From the NCBI GenBank assembly GCA_019412865.1, contig DXOJ01000535.1, positions 1 through 5,055 of the forward strand: a stretch of DNA of 5,055 nt, in the 5' to 3' direction. The stretch's first letter is position 1; every line of letters begins with the position of its first letter. The notes under the pieces were generated by a model, which ran no database searches, was not told the DNA's origin, and saw only the letters and a program-made list of their open reading frames with translations. Both the position numbers and the translations under genes were made by a program. Below are positions 1-5,055 of this stretch, one piece after another. Source of the stretch: Bacteroides sp. GTDB taxonomy: Bacteria; Bacteroidota; Bacteroidia; Bacteroidales; Bacteroidaceae.

Positions 1-2
1 CA

Positions 3-47
3 CCAAACGTCAAATCCCTTGCAGAAAATCTTCCTCAAACAAGTTGA
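3..47 (+). CDS. Possible C-terminal tail of an upstream gene (5' partial)
   Basis: Reading from base 3, 14 codons are open and end at a TGA at 45-47, giving the tail PNVKSLAENLPQTS. Its composition looks like an ordinary protein C-terminus, and it would leave a 117-bp gap before the phosphoribosyltransferase gene. The fragment is too short to identify. The frame starting at base 2 is also open to a stop at 176-178, and would overlap the next gene's start by 14 bp. The frame starting at base 1 is open to 324. Choosing frame 3 is therefore a judgement on composition only. Sequence to the left of the window would settle it. Confidence 0.3.
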   Translation, partial: PNVKSLAENLPQTS

Positions 48-60
48 GCGTATTTTCTGC
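21..60 (+). repeat. Inverted repeat / stem-loop at the probable end of the upstream gene
   Basis: GCAGAAAAT at 21-29 is the exact reverse complement of ATTTTCTGC at 52-60. Inside it, CTCAA at 34-38 pairs with TTGAG at 44-48 around a 5-nt loop, giving a two-tier stem with an internal loop. No T-run follows the outer stem, so it is not a classical intrinsic terminator. It straddles the putative TGA at 45-47. It could be an RNA processing or stability structure or a protein-binding site; the role is unknown. Confidence 0.45.
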
Positions 61-110
61 CCTGAATTTGCCTTATTGGGCTGCCAGCACTCTGATAAAA
101 GCAAAAAATA

Positions 111-149
111 TCCCTTCGGACAAGCTGAAAAACAGCAAAACAGAAGGGA
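111..149 (+). promoter_or_regulatory. Leader stem-loop just upstream of the phosphoribosyltransferase start
   Basis: TCCCTTC at 111-117 pairs exactly with GAAGGGA at 143-149, and GCTG at 124-127 pairs with CAGC at 133-136 around an A5 loop. The 3' arm is the only purine-rich, Shine-Dalgarno-like stretch ahead of ATG 165, although at about 15 nt it is rather far from it. Folding of the leader RNA would bury this stretch, so a translational control element is possible. The outer stem has only 7 pairs separated from the inner stem by 6-nt internal loops, so stability is modest. No convincing TAnnTTTG promoter was seen in bases 1-164. Confidence 0.3.
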
Positions 150-164
150 AAAAAATCAGAGCGT

Positions 165-734
165 ATGGCACAGATTGACAATAACCTCAAGAAGCAGTTG
201 GCAAAACCTCAGACATGGTTCTGCAAGTATTTTCCCAAGCGTATTCGCAACGTCGGTGAAAAGGAAATTTCCGACAGACAGATGGTGTACGATTTCAAAG
301 ACGGAAGAAGCTTTGAAGCGGTAGCGCAAATGACCGCAGCAAACATGCAGGAACAATACGGCGAATCCTGCAAGAATATTGTTTTCGTTCAAGTTCCGGC
401 ATCCACAAGTTCAAAGAACGAACTCCGTTACAAGGTTTTTTGTGAAAGGGTTTGTGAACTGACCGGAGCTATCAACGGCTATGAGCATGTAAGGGTAATC
501 GGCGGACGGCTTGCCATTCATGAAAACCGGAAGATGGAAAAGGAAATCCGCAAAGTGCATATCATCGATTTTGATGAAGATTGGTTCAGTGGAAAATCCG
601 TAGTGACATTTGATGATGTTATCACTCGCGGCATCACATGGGCTACCTATGCTGACCAGTTGGAGAATTTGGGCGCACATGTTATCGGGGGCATCTTCCT
701 GGCTAAAACTCACTATAAAGTAAACAGACAATGA
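165..734 (+). CDS. Type I phosphoribosyltransferase-like protein (ComF/amidophosphoribosyltransferase fold)
   Basis: This is a 189-aa cytosolic protein with no signal peptide or membrane segment. Residues 146-158 read VVTFDDVITRGIT, matching the PRPP-binding loop of type I phosphoribosyltransferases (hydrophobic strand, D150-D151, then T-x-G-x-T), here with Arg155 where Thr or Ser is common. An earlier strand, IVFVQVPAS (72-80), resembles the ComF-like 'PVP' strand, and GGIFLAKTHYK (175-185) fits the closing strand. Family members transfer a ribose-5-phosphate from PRPP to a base or amine, or act as regulators; the substrate cannot be read from the sequence. The frame is closed by a TGA at 126-128, and ATG 165 is the first ATG after it. 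The stop overlaps the next start as ATGA (731-734), so the two proteins are very probably made together. Placement in the PRTase fold is firm; enzymatic activity is not. Confidence 0.82.
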   Translation: MAQIDNNLKKQLAKPQTWFCKYFPKRIRNVGEKEISDRQMVYDFKDGRSFEAVAQMTAANMQEQYGESCKNIVFVQVPASTSSKNELRYKVFCERVCELTGAINGYEHVRVIGGRLAIHENRKMEKEIRKVHIIDFDEDWFSGKSVVTFDDVITRGITWATYADQLENLGAHVIGGIFLAKTHYKVNRQ

Positions 735-1219
735 AACAAAGATTTATGATAAAGGAGGCTTCCATAGCCTTTACAGGGCATCGGAATATTGCACCCGAAC
801 AGAAAGATAAGGTGAGAGAACGGCTCAGAAAGGCCGTTTCTCTTGCTTACAAGGAAGGAAAGTACCAATGTATCTGTGGGATGGCTTTGGGTTTCGACAT
901 GCTCGCAGCGGAGGAAGTTCTTTCCCTCAAAGCTCGTCTTCCTTATCTGCAACTGATAGCTGTTGTGCCGTTCAGAGGACAAAACAGCCGTTGGGACTTG
1001 GCAGAACAGCAACGATATGACCATATACTTGCCAAGACAGACAAGGTGATTGTGTTGAGTGATACCTATTATAAAGGATGTCTGCTCAGACGAAATGACT
1101 TCATGCTGCAGCATTCAAACTTTGTGATTGCCTATTATGACGGAAAACAGAAAGGAGGGACTTATTATACTTGCCGTGAGGCTCGGAAGAGGGGGATGAC
1201 TGTCGTCAATCTCTTTTGA
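731..1219 (+). CDS. SLOG-family nucleotide-binding protein (YpsA/DUF1273 type)
   Basis: This 162-aa Rossmann-like protein shows the landmarks of the YpsA/DUF1273 branch of the SLOG superfamily: IAFTGHRN at 12-19; ICGMALGFDMLAAEE at 48-62 (glycine-rich loop followed by D-x-x-A-A-E); VPFRGQNSRW at 79-88; and RNDFML (121-126) leading to YYDGKQKGGT (135-144). The order and spacing match B. subtilis YpsA as I recall it. SLOG proteins are related to DprA/Smf and to the LOG phosphoribohydrolases, and are thought to bind or process nucleotides or nucleic acids. No specific activity can be assigned here. The start at 731 is favoured by the ATGA overlap with the phosphoribosyltransferase gene; an internal ATG at 746 would remove only five residues. 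The stop lies next to a 33-bp repeat array with no terminator between. Confidence 0.88.
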   Translation: MKQRFMIKEASIAFTGHRNIAPEQKDKVRERLRKAVSLAYKEGKYQCICGMALGFDMLAAEEVLSLKARLPYLQLIAVVPFRGQNSRWDLAEQQRYDHILAKTDKVIVLSDTYYKGCLLRRNDFMLQHSNFVIAYYDGKQKGGTYYTCREARKRGMTVVNLF

Positions 1220-1223
1220 TGCC

Positions 1224-1311
1224 AAACATTTTGCTGATTCCGACAAAAACCGCTAAAAACATTTTGCTGATTTCGACAAAAACCGACGAAAACATTTTGC
1301 TGATTTCGACA
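1224..1311 (+). repeat. Three 33-bp direct repeats (third copy truncated) upstream of the ATPase gene
   Basis: Units begin at 1224, 1257 and 1290, an exact 33-bp period. All share AAACATTTTGCTGATT followed by C/T and CGACA. Units 1 and 2 continue with AAAACCG and a variable 4-bp end; unit 3 keeps the first 22 bp and then runs into the ATPase promoter. Units 1 and 2 differ at one core base (C at 1240, T at 1273) and in the variable end. The period is close to three helical turns, so repeated protein sites would lie on nearly the same face of the DNA, as in an operator array. It is also a multiple of three, so an 11-residue repeat (NILLISTKTDE-like) is open in one frame. No CRISPR-type variable spacers are present. 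Confidence 0.9.
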
Positions 1312-1326
1312 TATTGTGTATTTTTG
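1296..1326 (+). promoter_or_regulatory. Bacteroides-type promoter of the ATPase gene
   Basis: TTTG at 1296-1299 and TATTTTTG at 1319-1326 match the primary Bacteroides sigma factor consensus (TTTG about -33, TAnnTTTG about -7), with a 19-bp gap inside the usual 19-21 bp range. The -33 element is part of the third 33-bp repeat. Transcription would begin around 1333, leaving a leader of about 15 nt before ATG 1349. This excludes GTG 1316 as the start for transcripts from this promoter. Confidence 0.75.
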
Positions 1327-1348
1327 TAATCAAATAAACTCTCAGTAT

Positions 1349-2713
1349 ATGTCCGAAAAAATATTCAAACGCAAAATTTATGAAAGAATGCTCCAATGGA
1401 AGCAGGAAAGTGATGGACAGACTGCACTTTTGATAAAAGGTGCACGTCGAATCGGAAAATCAACCATTGCTGAGGAGTTCGCCCGTAGAGAGTATGACTC
1501 CTATATCAACATCGATTTTTCAATAGCTGATGCAGCAGTCAAAGAATTGTTCTCCCATATTTCAGATTTGGATTACTTTTTTCTGCGGATTCAGTCACTA
1601 TTCAATGTTTCATTGCATGAACGAAAATCGGTTATCATTTTCGATGAAGTGCAACTGTATCCACCGGCCCGACAAGCCATCAAGCACTTGGTTAAGGACC
1701 GGAGGTATGACTATATTGAAACAGGGTCACTTCTTTCCATTAAAAAGAATGTGAAAGGAATCGTGATTCCGAGTGAAGAAACACGTATCTCTATGTACCC
1801 GTTGGATTTCGAAGAGTTTTTATGGGCTGTCAATAAATCCCAAACCTACGATTTGATTAGATACTCATACCAAAACTTAAAATCATTGGGTGATGCTGTC
1901 AATCGTGACCTTATGCGTAATTTTCGTCTTTACATGCTTATAGGTGGTATGCCGCAGGCCGTAAATGCTTATTTGGAATCGAATGATTTTTCAACCATAG
2001 ATGCGGTAAAACGTAATATTCTCGAACTCTATATTGATGATTTCCGTAAAATAGACCCGACAGGACGTGCTTCACGCTTGTTTACTTCAATACCTGCAGA
2101 ACTCTCCCGAAATTCGAAGCGTTATCAGGTGGGAAGCGTGATTGAGAATGCAACTGCCTCCAGACTGGGTGAGTTGCTGATGGATATGGCGGATTCGATG
2201 ACGGTAAACTTTTCCTATCATGCAAATGACCCCAGTGTAGGTTTTTCCCTTCATGCCGATTATGATTGTTTCAAGTTGTTCCTTGCCGATACAGGACTGT
2301 TCGTTACACTCGCTTTTATGGATCGCGATTATACAGAAAATGTGATATACCAGAAACTTCTTTCGGATAAGCTTGCTGTGGATCTGGGGTATGTATATGA
2401 AAATGCGATAGCCCAGATGCTCAAGAGTGCCGGCAATGAATTATTCTACTATACTTTCCAGGAAGAAATAGTCAAGGACGAAGACGGGAACAAGACTGTC
2501 CGTAACTATGAGGTGGATTTCCTGCTTTCCCGCAAAGATAAGATATGTCCTATTGAAGTGAAGTCCTCCGGATACAAGTCCCATAAGTCGCTTGATGTTT
2601 TCCAGGAGAAATTTTCTTCAAGAATCCTGCAAAGGTATCTTCTCTACACAAAAGATGTAAGAAAAGACAAGGATATTTTCTGTTTGCCTGCATACATGAC
2701 GGGATTGTTTTAG
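1349..2713 (+). CDS. AAA_14/DUF4143-type P-loop ATPase with C-terminal PD-(D/E)XK-like domain
   Basis: A 454-aa protein counted from ATG 1349. Residues 28-39 (LIKGARRIGKST) are the Walker A loop in the GARxxGKS/T form typical of AAA_14. VIIFDEVQ at 95-102 is Walker B with D99-E100, and ETGSLLS at 124-130 fits sensor 1. MYPLDFEEFLWA (149-160) and MLIGGMPQAV (196-205) are hallmark stretches of this family. The C-terminal half contains YVYENAIAQML (348-358), then EVDFLLSRKDKICPIEVKSS (388-407), a PD-(D/E)XK nuclease-like pattern (E351, D390, E403-x-K405) usual in DUF4143. The biological role of this family is not established; defence, DNA-related and toxin-antitoxin-like roles have all been suggested. 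An in-frame GTG at 1316 would add 11 residues but lies upstream of the predicted transcription start. Length and domain order look complete. The gene has its own promoter and terminator. Confidence 0.88.
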   Translation: MSEKIFKRKIYERMLQWKQESDGQTALLIKGARRIGKSTIAEEFARREYDSYINIDFSIADAAVKELFSHISDLDYFFLRIQSLFNVSLHERKSVIIFDEVQLYPPARQAIKHLVKDRRYDYIETGSLLSIKKNVKGIVIPSEETRISMYPLDFEEFLWAVNKSQTYDLIRYSYQNLKSLGDAVNRDLMRNFRLYMLIGGMPQAVNAYLESNDFSTIDAVKRNILELYIDDFRKIDPTGRASRLFTSIPAELSRNSKRYQVGSVIENATASRLGELLMDMADSMTVNFSYHANDPSVGFSLHADYDCFKLFLADTGLFVTLAFMDRDYTENVIYQKLLSDKLAVDLGYVYENAIAQMLKSAGNELFYYTFQEEIVKDEDGNKTVRNYEVDFLLSRKDKICPIEVKSSGYKSHKSLDVFQEKFSSRILQRYLLYTKDVRKDKDIFCLPAYMTGLF

Positions 2714-2720
2714 ATGAAGA

Positions 2721-2740
2721 CCCATGAGTCTGCTCACGGG
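2721..2740 (+). terminator. Short hairpin directly after the ATPase stop
   Basis: CCCATGAG (2721-2728) pairs with CTCACGGG (2733-2740) around a 4-nt loop, with one A-C mismatch. It begins 7 bp after the ATPase stop and is followed by TTATTTAT rather than a clean T-run. It may be a weak first terminator or a 3'-end stability hairpin ahead of the stronger terminator. Confidence 0.4.
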
Positions 2741-2752
2741 TTATTTATAGAT

Positions 2753-2812
2753 GACACAAAGCGGAATCCTTATCTGAAAACCAAAGATAGAATTTCGCTT
2801 TGTGTCTTTTTT
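2753..2812 (+). terminator. Strong rho-independent terminator of the ATPase gene
   Basis: GACACAAAGCG (2753-2763) pairs exactly with CGCTTTGTGTC (2796-2806). The stem continues inward through GAAT/ATTT (one G-T wobble) and, after a mismatch and a single bulged T, CT-ATCT with AGATAG, leaving a short loop (GAAAACCAA). Six Ts follow at 2807-2812. This long stem with a T-run is a convincing + strand terminator. Confidence 0.85.
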
Positions 2813-2815
2813 CTG

Positions 2816-2854
2816 AAAACAGACTTGGACTGGTGTGGTGGGAGTCCAAGTCTG
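2816..2854 (-). terminator. Rho-independent terminator of the - strand primase-HTH genes
   Basis: CAGACTTGGACT (2820-2831) and AGTCCAAGTCTG (2843-2854) form a perfect 12-bp stem with an 11-nt loop. On the - strand the stem is followed by TTTT (bases 2819-2816). It lies 9 bp past the HTH stop codon and back to back with the + strand terminator, insulating the two convergent units. Confidence 0.85.
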
Positions 2855-2863
2855 CCGGTTGTT

Positions 2864-3073
2864 TCAGAGGGTGCATAGGACATGCCAGCAATCAATGATG
2901 GATTGTCCAGAATACTTAGGCCGATAGACATTGCCCGGATTCAACGGCTTGATATAGCCGCTTTCCCTGTATTTCCGGAGTGTCTTGTAGCTTATGCCCA
3001 GCTCGGCGCATACACGTTTGACGGAATAGACCCCGTTCGGGTCGCATGTAGGTTTCATTTCTCTCATAAGCAT
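2864..3073 (-). CDS. Small MerR/excisionase-type helix-turn-helix protein
   Basis: A 69-aa protein. Residues 17-41, SVKRVCAELGISYKTLRKYRESGYI, are a MerR-like (HTH_17) helix-turn-helix with the G-I-S turn and the TLRKY recognition helix. NVYRPKYSG (48-56) would form the wing, and SIIDCW (58-63) the last helix. The size is normal for the excisionase-like or regulatory HTH proteins of Bacteroidetes mobile elements, which bind DNA as excision directionality or transcription factors; which role applies here is not visible. It begins 37 bp after the primase-helicase stop on the same strand, so probably shares its transcript, and ends at a strong terminator. Three in-frame ATGs (3073, 3067, 3058) are close together. 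The first is used here, but the others lose only 2 or 5 residues and cannot be excluded. Confidence 0.78.
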   Translation of the reverse strand: MLMREMKPTCDPNGVYSVKRVCAELGISYKTLRKYRESGYIKPLNPGNVYRPKYSGQSIIDCWHVLCTL

Positions 3074-3110
3074 TAAATTGTTAGATTGACTATTCCCAAT
3101 GGCGGAAGCA

Positions 3111-5055
3111 TCAAGGCTGGTAGTTGTTCGAACTGTCCTGATTCAGCATACCGTTCGTTTTCATGTAGCTGATATAGCTTTTGGCTGTCCTTTCCTTGAT
3201 GTCCATCGCCTGCATCAGTTCGGTTACGAGTTCAGTGTACGTGATTTTCTTCCGGCTTCGGAAGATTTCTTTTATGATACCCTGCAACTCCTCCTTTTTC
3301 CGTTTCTCCTTGTCTTCGGCCGGCTTTTCACCGGCAGATACGTGCATATCCTTCTGTTTGTCCCATGTGAAAAGCAGCATGGGTACATCCAACGGACTGC
3401 CGTCACGGACTTTGATAGCCTTGACTACGGAATAGGCGGGATTCTCATCCTTCTCAATGGAGAGGATGGCTGCCGCTTTTCTCTGCAGCTCCGAGCCGAT
3501 GTGCCCGCGCAGTTTTATTCCGTTGGGCACAAAATGCAGCACACAGATGATGCAGGTTTTGTAGATTCCGGCCAGGCGGTACACTTCATCCACAATGGCA
3601 ATGCTTTCCGCTTCATCATTGGCCGAACGGATAAGGTCTGCAATGCCATCCAGTACAACGAGGTGGATTCCTCCGTGCCGGTGGTAATACAAATCCATGC
3701 TGTCACGGATCATGCTGATACGCTCCTTTCTTGACATAGGGGCCAGATAGAACGTATGGTAAAAATCCGGTGGTGCAGGTAATCCGATACGTTTGATTGT
3801 CTTGCTCAGATTCTTGAATAACTGAAACTCAGACTGCTCGGTATCATAGTGCAACACGGCCTTATCAGAGTAGTTTGGTGAAACTTCAAAGCCAAGCGTG
3901 TCGATGTTTTGTGTGTCGTCAGCAAGTGTACCTGCAATCAGGGCTGATACGAAATTGCTTTTTCCGGTACCTTCACCACCTGTTATACATAGAAGGTTGT
4001 CGTAGGTCCCAAGCGGTACTCCGTTGACGGAAACCACTGTTTTGGAAGATTCGGGAGGATTGTTGTAGTCCATTTCGCAAGATTTTAAAAGCATCATAGT
4101 TTGTGAGTAAAGCTTCTCCAGCATGGAGGTAATCAGTACCTGAAAGTCCGCTGCACTTTTTCCGGAAGCAAAGTAATCGGAAATATCCTTGTCTCCCTTT
4201 GCTCCGGATATAGGCAGTTCCATTCTGAGTACATGAAACGAGGACAATTCATCCATGCGTCTGGCAGATTCGTTCCGGCCTGTATCGTCCATATCGTACA
4301 GAAAGACAATATGACGGAACTTACGGTCAAACATCTCAATCAGTGAAGTGGGTATGGCGGCCGTTTCACTGTTGAAACAAACGGCATTGAATCCTTTGGA
4401 GGCAAGTGACATTACATCCTTTTCTCCTCCGGTGATAAAGACCATGTCCCCCTTGTTGGGTAGCTGTTCCAGACCGAAACAGTACACCTCAGGCATCTCT
4501 CCTCCATAAAAGAACCGCATATTCTGATTTCGAGGCCGGTATACCTTGGTAAATCCAATGCCCATGTAAGCAAACATGGGTTCTGTTGCAGATGAACTGA
4601 TTTTATACATTTTATTGGAACGGTTATAGCCCTCAAATGACTTTAAGGAATGTACATTGTATCTTTCTAAAGTATCCGGCTTGATTCCATATTGCTGCCA
4701 GTATGCAAGTTCAGCAACTGAAAAGGGTTTAACCTCTGTATGGTAGTCCTTTCTTATTGGATTGTCATTCTCATTCATAATGATACGTTTTTCAACTGCC
4801 TTTTTACGAGCAGGCATATCGTTGTTTCCTGTGTGGACTATGGTGATGTTCAGGTCCGATACAATACGGTTGATGATAGCGACAAAGTCTCTTTTCACGT
4901 CCAATCCGTAAAGCATGCCGACGAACCAGAAGCAGTCGCCCGAATATTCGTTATTTCCGAAATCCTTCATCTTGAACACTTGGGCATGCCGGTCATAATA
5001 GATATTGCATGAAGCAATCCGGTCTTCGTAGAGCGGATTCCTGAAATTTTTTCCG
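3111..5055 (-). CDS. Toprim primase fused to RepA/AAA_25-like helicase ATPase (5' end outside the window)
   Basis: The frame is open to the right edge, so the start lies beyond base 5055; internal GTG 4979 is not the start. Of the 647 visible residues, 3-48 align with a DnaG-type CHC2 zinc-finger region (NPLYED, VFKMKDFG, SGDCFWFV) but lack its Cys/His ligands. FSVAELAYWQQYGIKPDTLERYNV (111-134) is a linker motif of this primase type. The Toprim domain follows: VFITGGEKD (205-213, catalytic Glu211) and VFLYDMDDTG (250-259, D254-x-D256), then KGDKDISDYF (286-295). The RecA-like ATPase has Walker A GGEGTGKS (359-366), Walker B LVVLDG (465-470, Asp469), and LHFVPN plus RGHIGSELQ (506-524). A charged linker leads to a C-terminal winged-helix-like segment (about 588-647). 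Such proteins prime and unwind DNA for element or phage replication. It is probably transcribed together with the downstream HTH gene. Confidence 0.9.
   Translation of the reverse strand, partial: GKNFRNPLYEDRIASCNIYYDRHAQVFKMKDFGNNEYSGDCFWFVGMLYGLDVKRDFVAIINRIVSDLNITIVHTGNNDMPARKKAVEKRIIMNENDNPIRKDYHTEVKPFSVAELAYWQQYGIKPDTLERYNVHSLKSFEGYNRSNKMYKISSSATEPMFAYMGIGFTKVYRPRNQNMRFFYGGEMPEVYCFGLEQLPNKGDMVFITGGEKDVMSLASKGFNAVCFNSETAAIPTSLIEMFDRKFRHIVFLYDMDDTGRNESARRMDELSSFHVLRMELPISGAKGDKDISDYFASGKSAADFQVLITSMLEKLYSQTMMLLKSCEMDYNNPPESSKTVVSVNGVPLGTYDNLLCITGGEGTGKSNFVSALIAGTLADDTQNIDTLGFEVSPNYSDKAVLHYDTEQSEFQLFKNLSKTIKRIGLPAPPDFYHTFYLAPMSRKERISMIRDSMDLYYHRHGGIHLVVLDGIADLIRSANDEAESIAIVDEVYRLAGIYKTCIICVLHFVPNGIKLRGHIGSELQRKAAAILSIEKDENPAYSVVKAIKVRDGSPLDVPMLLFTWDKQKDMHVSAGEKPAEDKEKRKKEELQGIIKEIFRSRKKITYTELVTELMQAMDIKERTAKSYISYMKTNGMLNQDSSNNYQP

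Noticed and set aside
19..324. A 101-codon + strand frame overlapping the phosphoribosyltransferase start
   Set aside because: It overlaps over half its length with the PRTase frame, and its translation (many Arg, Ser, Trp) resembles an out-of-frame reading.
713..1114. A 133-codon - strand frame across the SLOG gene
   Set aside because: It is antisense to a well-supported SLOG coding region, and its translation has no recognisable motif.
1224..1311. CRISPR array
   Set aside because: The units are contiguous 33-bp tandem copies with no unique spacers, and no cas genes are nearby.
1220..2863. An insertion sequence around the ATPase
   Set aside because: There is no transposase, no terminal inverted repeats and no visible target-site duplication.
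3099..3734. A 211-codon + strand open frame antisense to the primase-helicase
   Set aside because: It lies wholly inside a gene with clear Toprim and ATPase motifs on the other strand. Its translation is rich in Phe, Leu, Val and His with no recognisable domain, as expected for a shadow frame.
4977..4979. GTG 4979 as the start of the primase-helicase
   Set aside because: Twenty-five upstream codons are open to the window edge and carry CHC2-region sequence (NPLYED), so the start lies outside the window.
4740..5012. A 90-codon + strand frame near the right edge
   Set aside because: It is antisense to the primase N-terminal region, which stays open to the window edge and carries recognisable motifs.

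Overview
The window looks like the accessory part of a Bacteroidales genome (Bacteroides/Parabacteroides/Prevotella type), probably an integrated mobile element. The reasons are: moderate GC; a textbook Bacteroides promoter (TTTG, 19-bp gap, TAnnTTTG) in front of the ATPase gene; start codons without strong Shine-Dalgarno sequences; and a Toprim/RepA-like primase-helicase next to a small MerR/excisionase-type HTH protein, a pairing seen on Bacteroidetes mobile elements. The species and the element cannot be fixed from this sequence alone.

Layout. Bases 1-164 probably hold the last codons of an upstream gene (stop at 45-47) and a leader with two nested inverted repeats (21-60 and 111-149). Bases 165-1219 are a translationally coupled + strand pair: a type I phosphoribosyltransferase-like protein and a YpsA/DUF1273-type SLOG protein, overlapping by ATGA. 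Directly after the SLOG stop come three copies of a 33-bp direct repeat (1224-1311). The last copy supplies the -33 element of a promoter at 1296-1326. That promoter drives a 454-aa AAA_14/DUF4143 ATPase with a C-terminal PD-(D/E)XK-like motif; its start should be ATG 1349, not GTG 1316. Bases 2714-2863 are a convergent terminator zone with one strong hairpin per strand plus a weaker one.

The right half is on the - strand. A primase-helicase gene enters from beyond base 5055 and ends at 3111, and a 69-aa HTH gene follows 37 bp later (3073 to 2864).

How the genes may work together. The - strand pair looks like replication/maintenance functions of an element. The + strand genes look like cargo: a nucleotide-handling PRTase-SLOG pair and an independently promoted, independently terminated ATPase that resembles a self-contained cassette. 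The most unusual features are the repeat array that merges into the ATPase promoter and the coupled PRTase-SLOG pair. All functional links between modules are inference.
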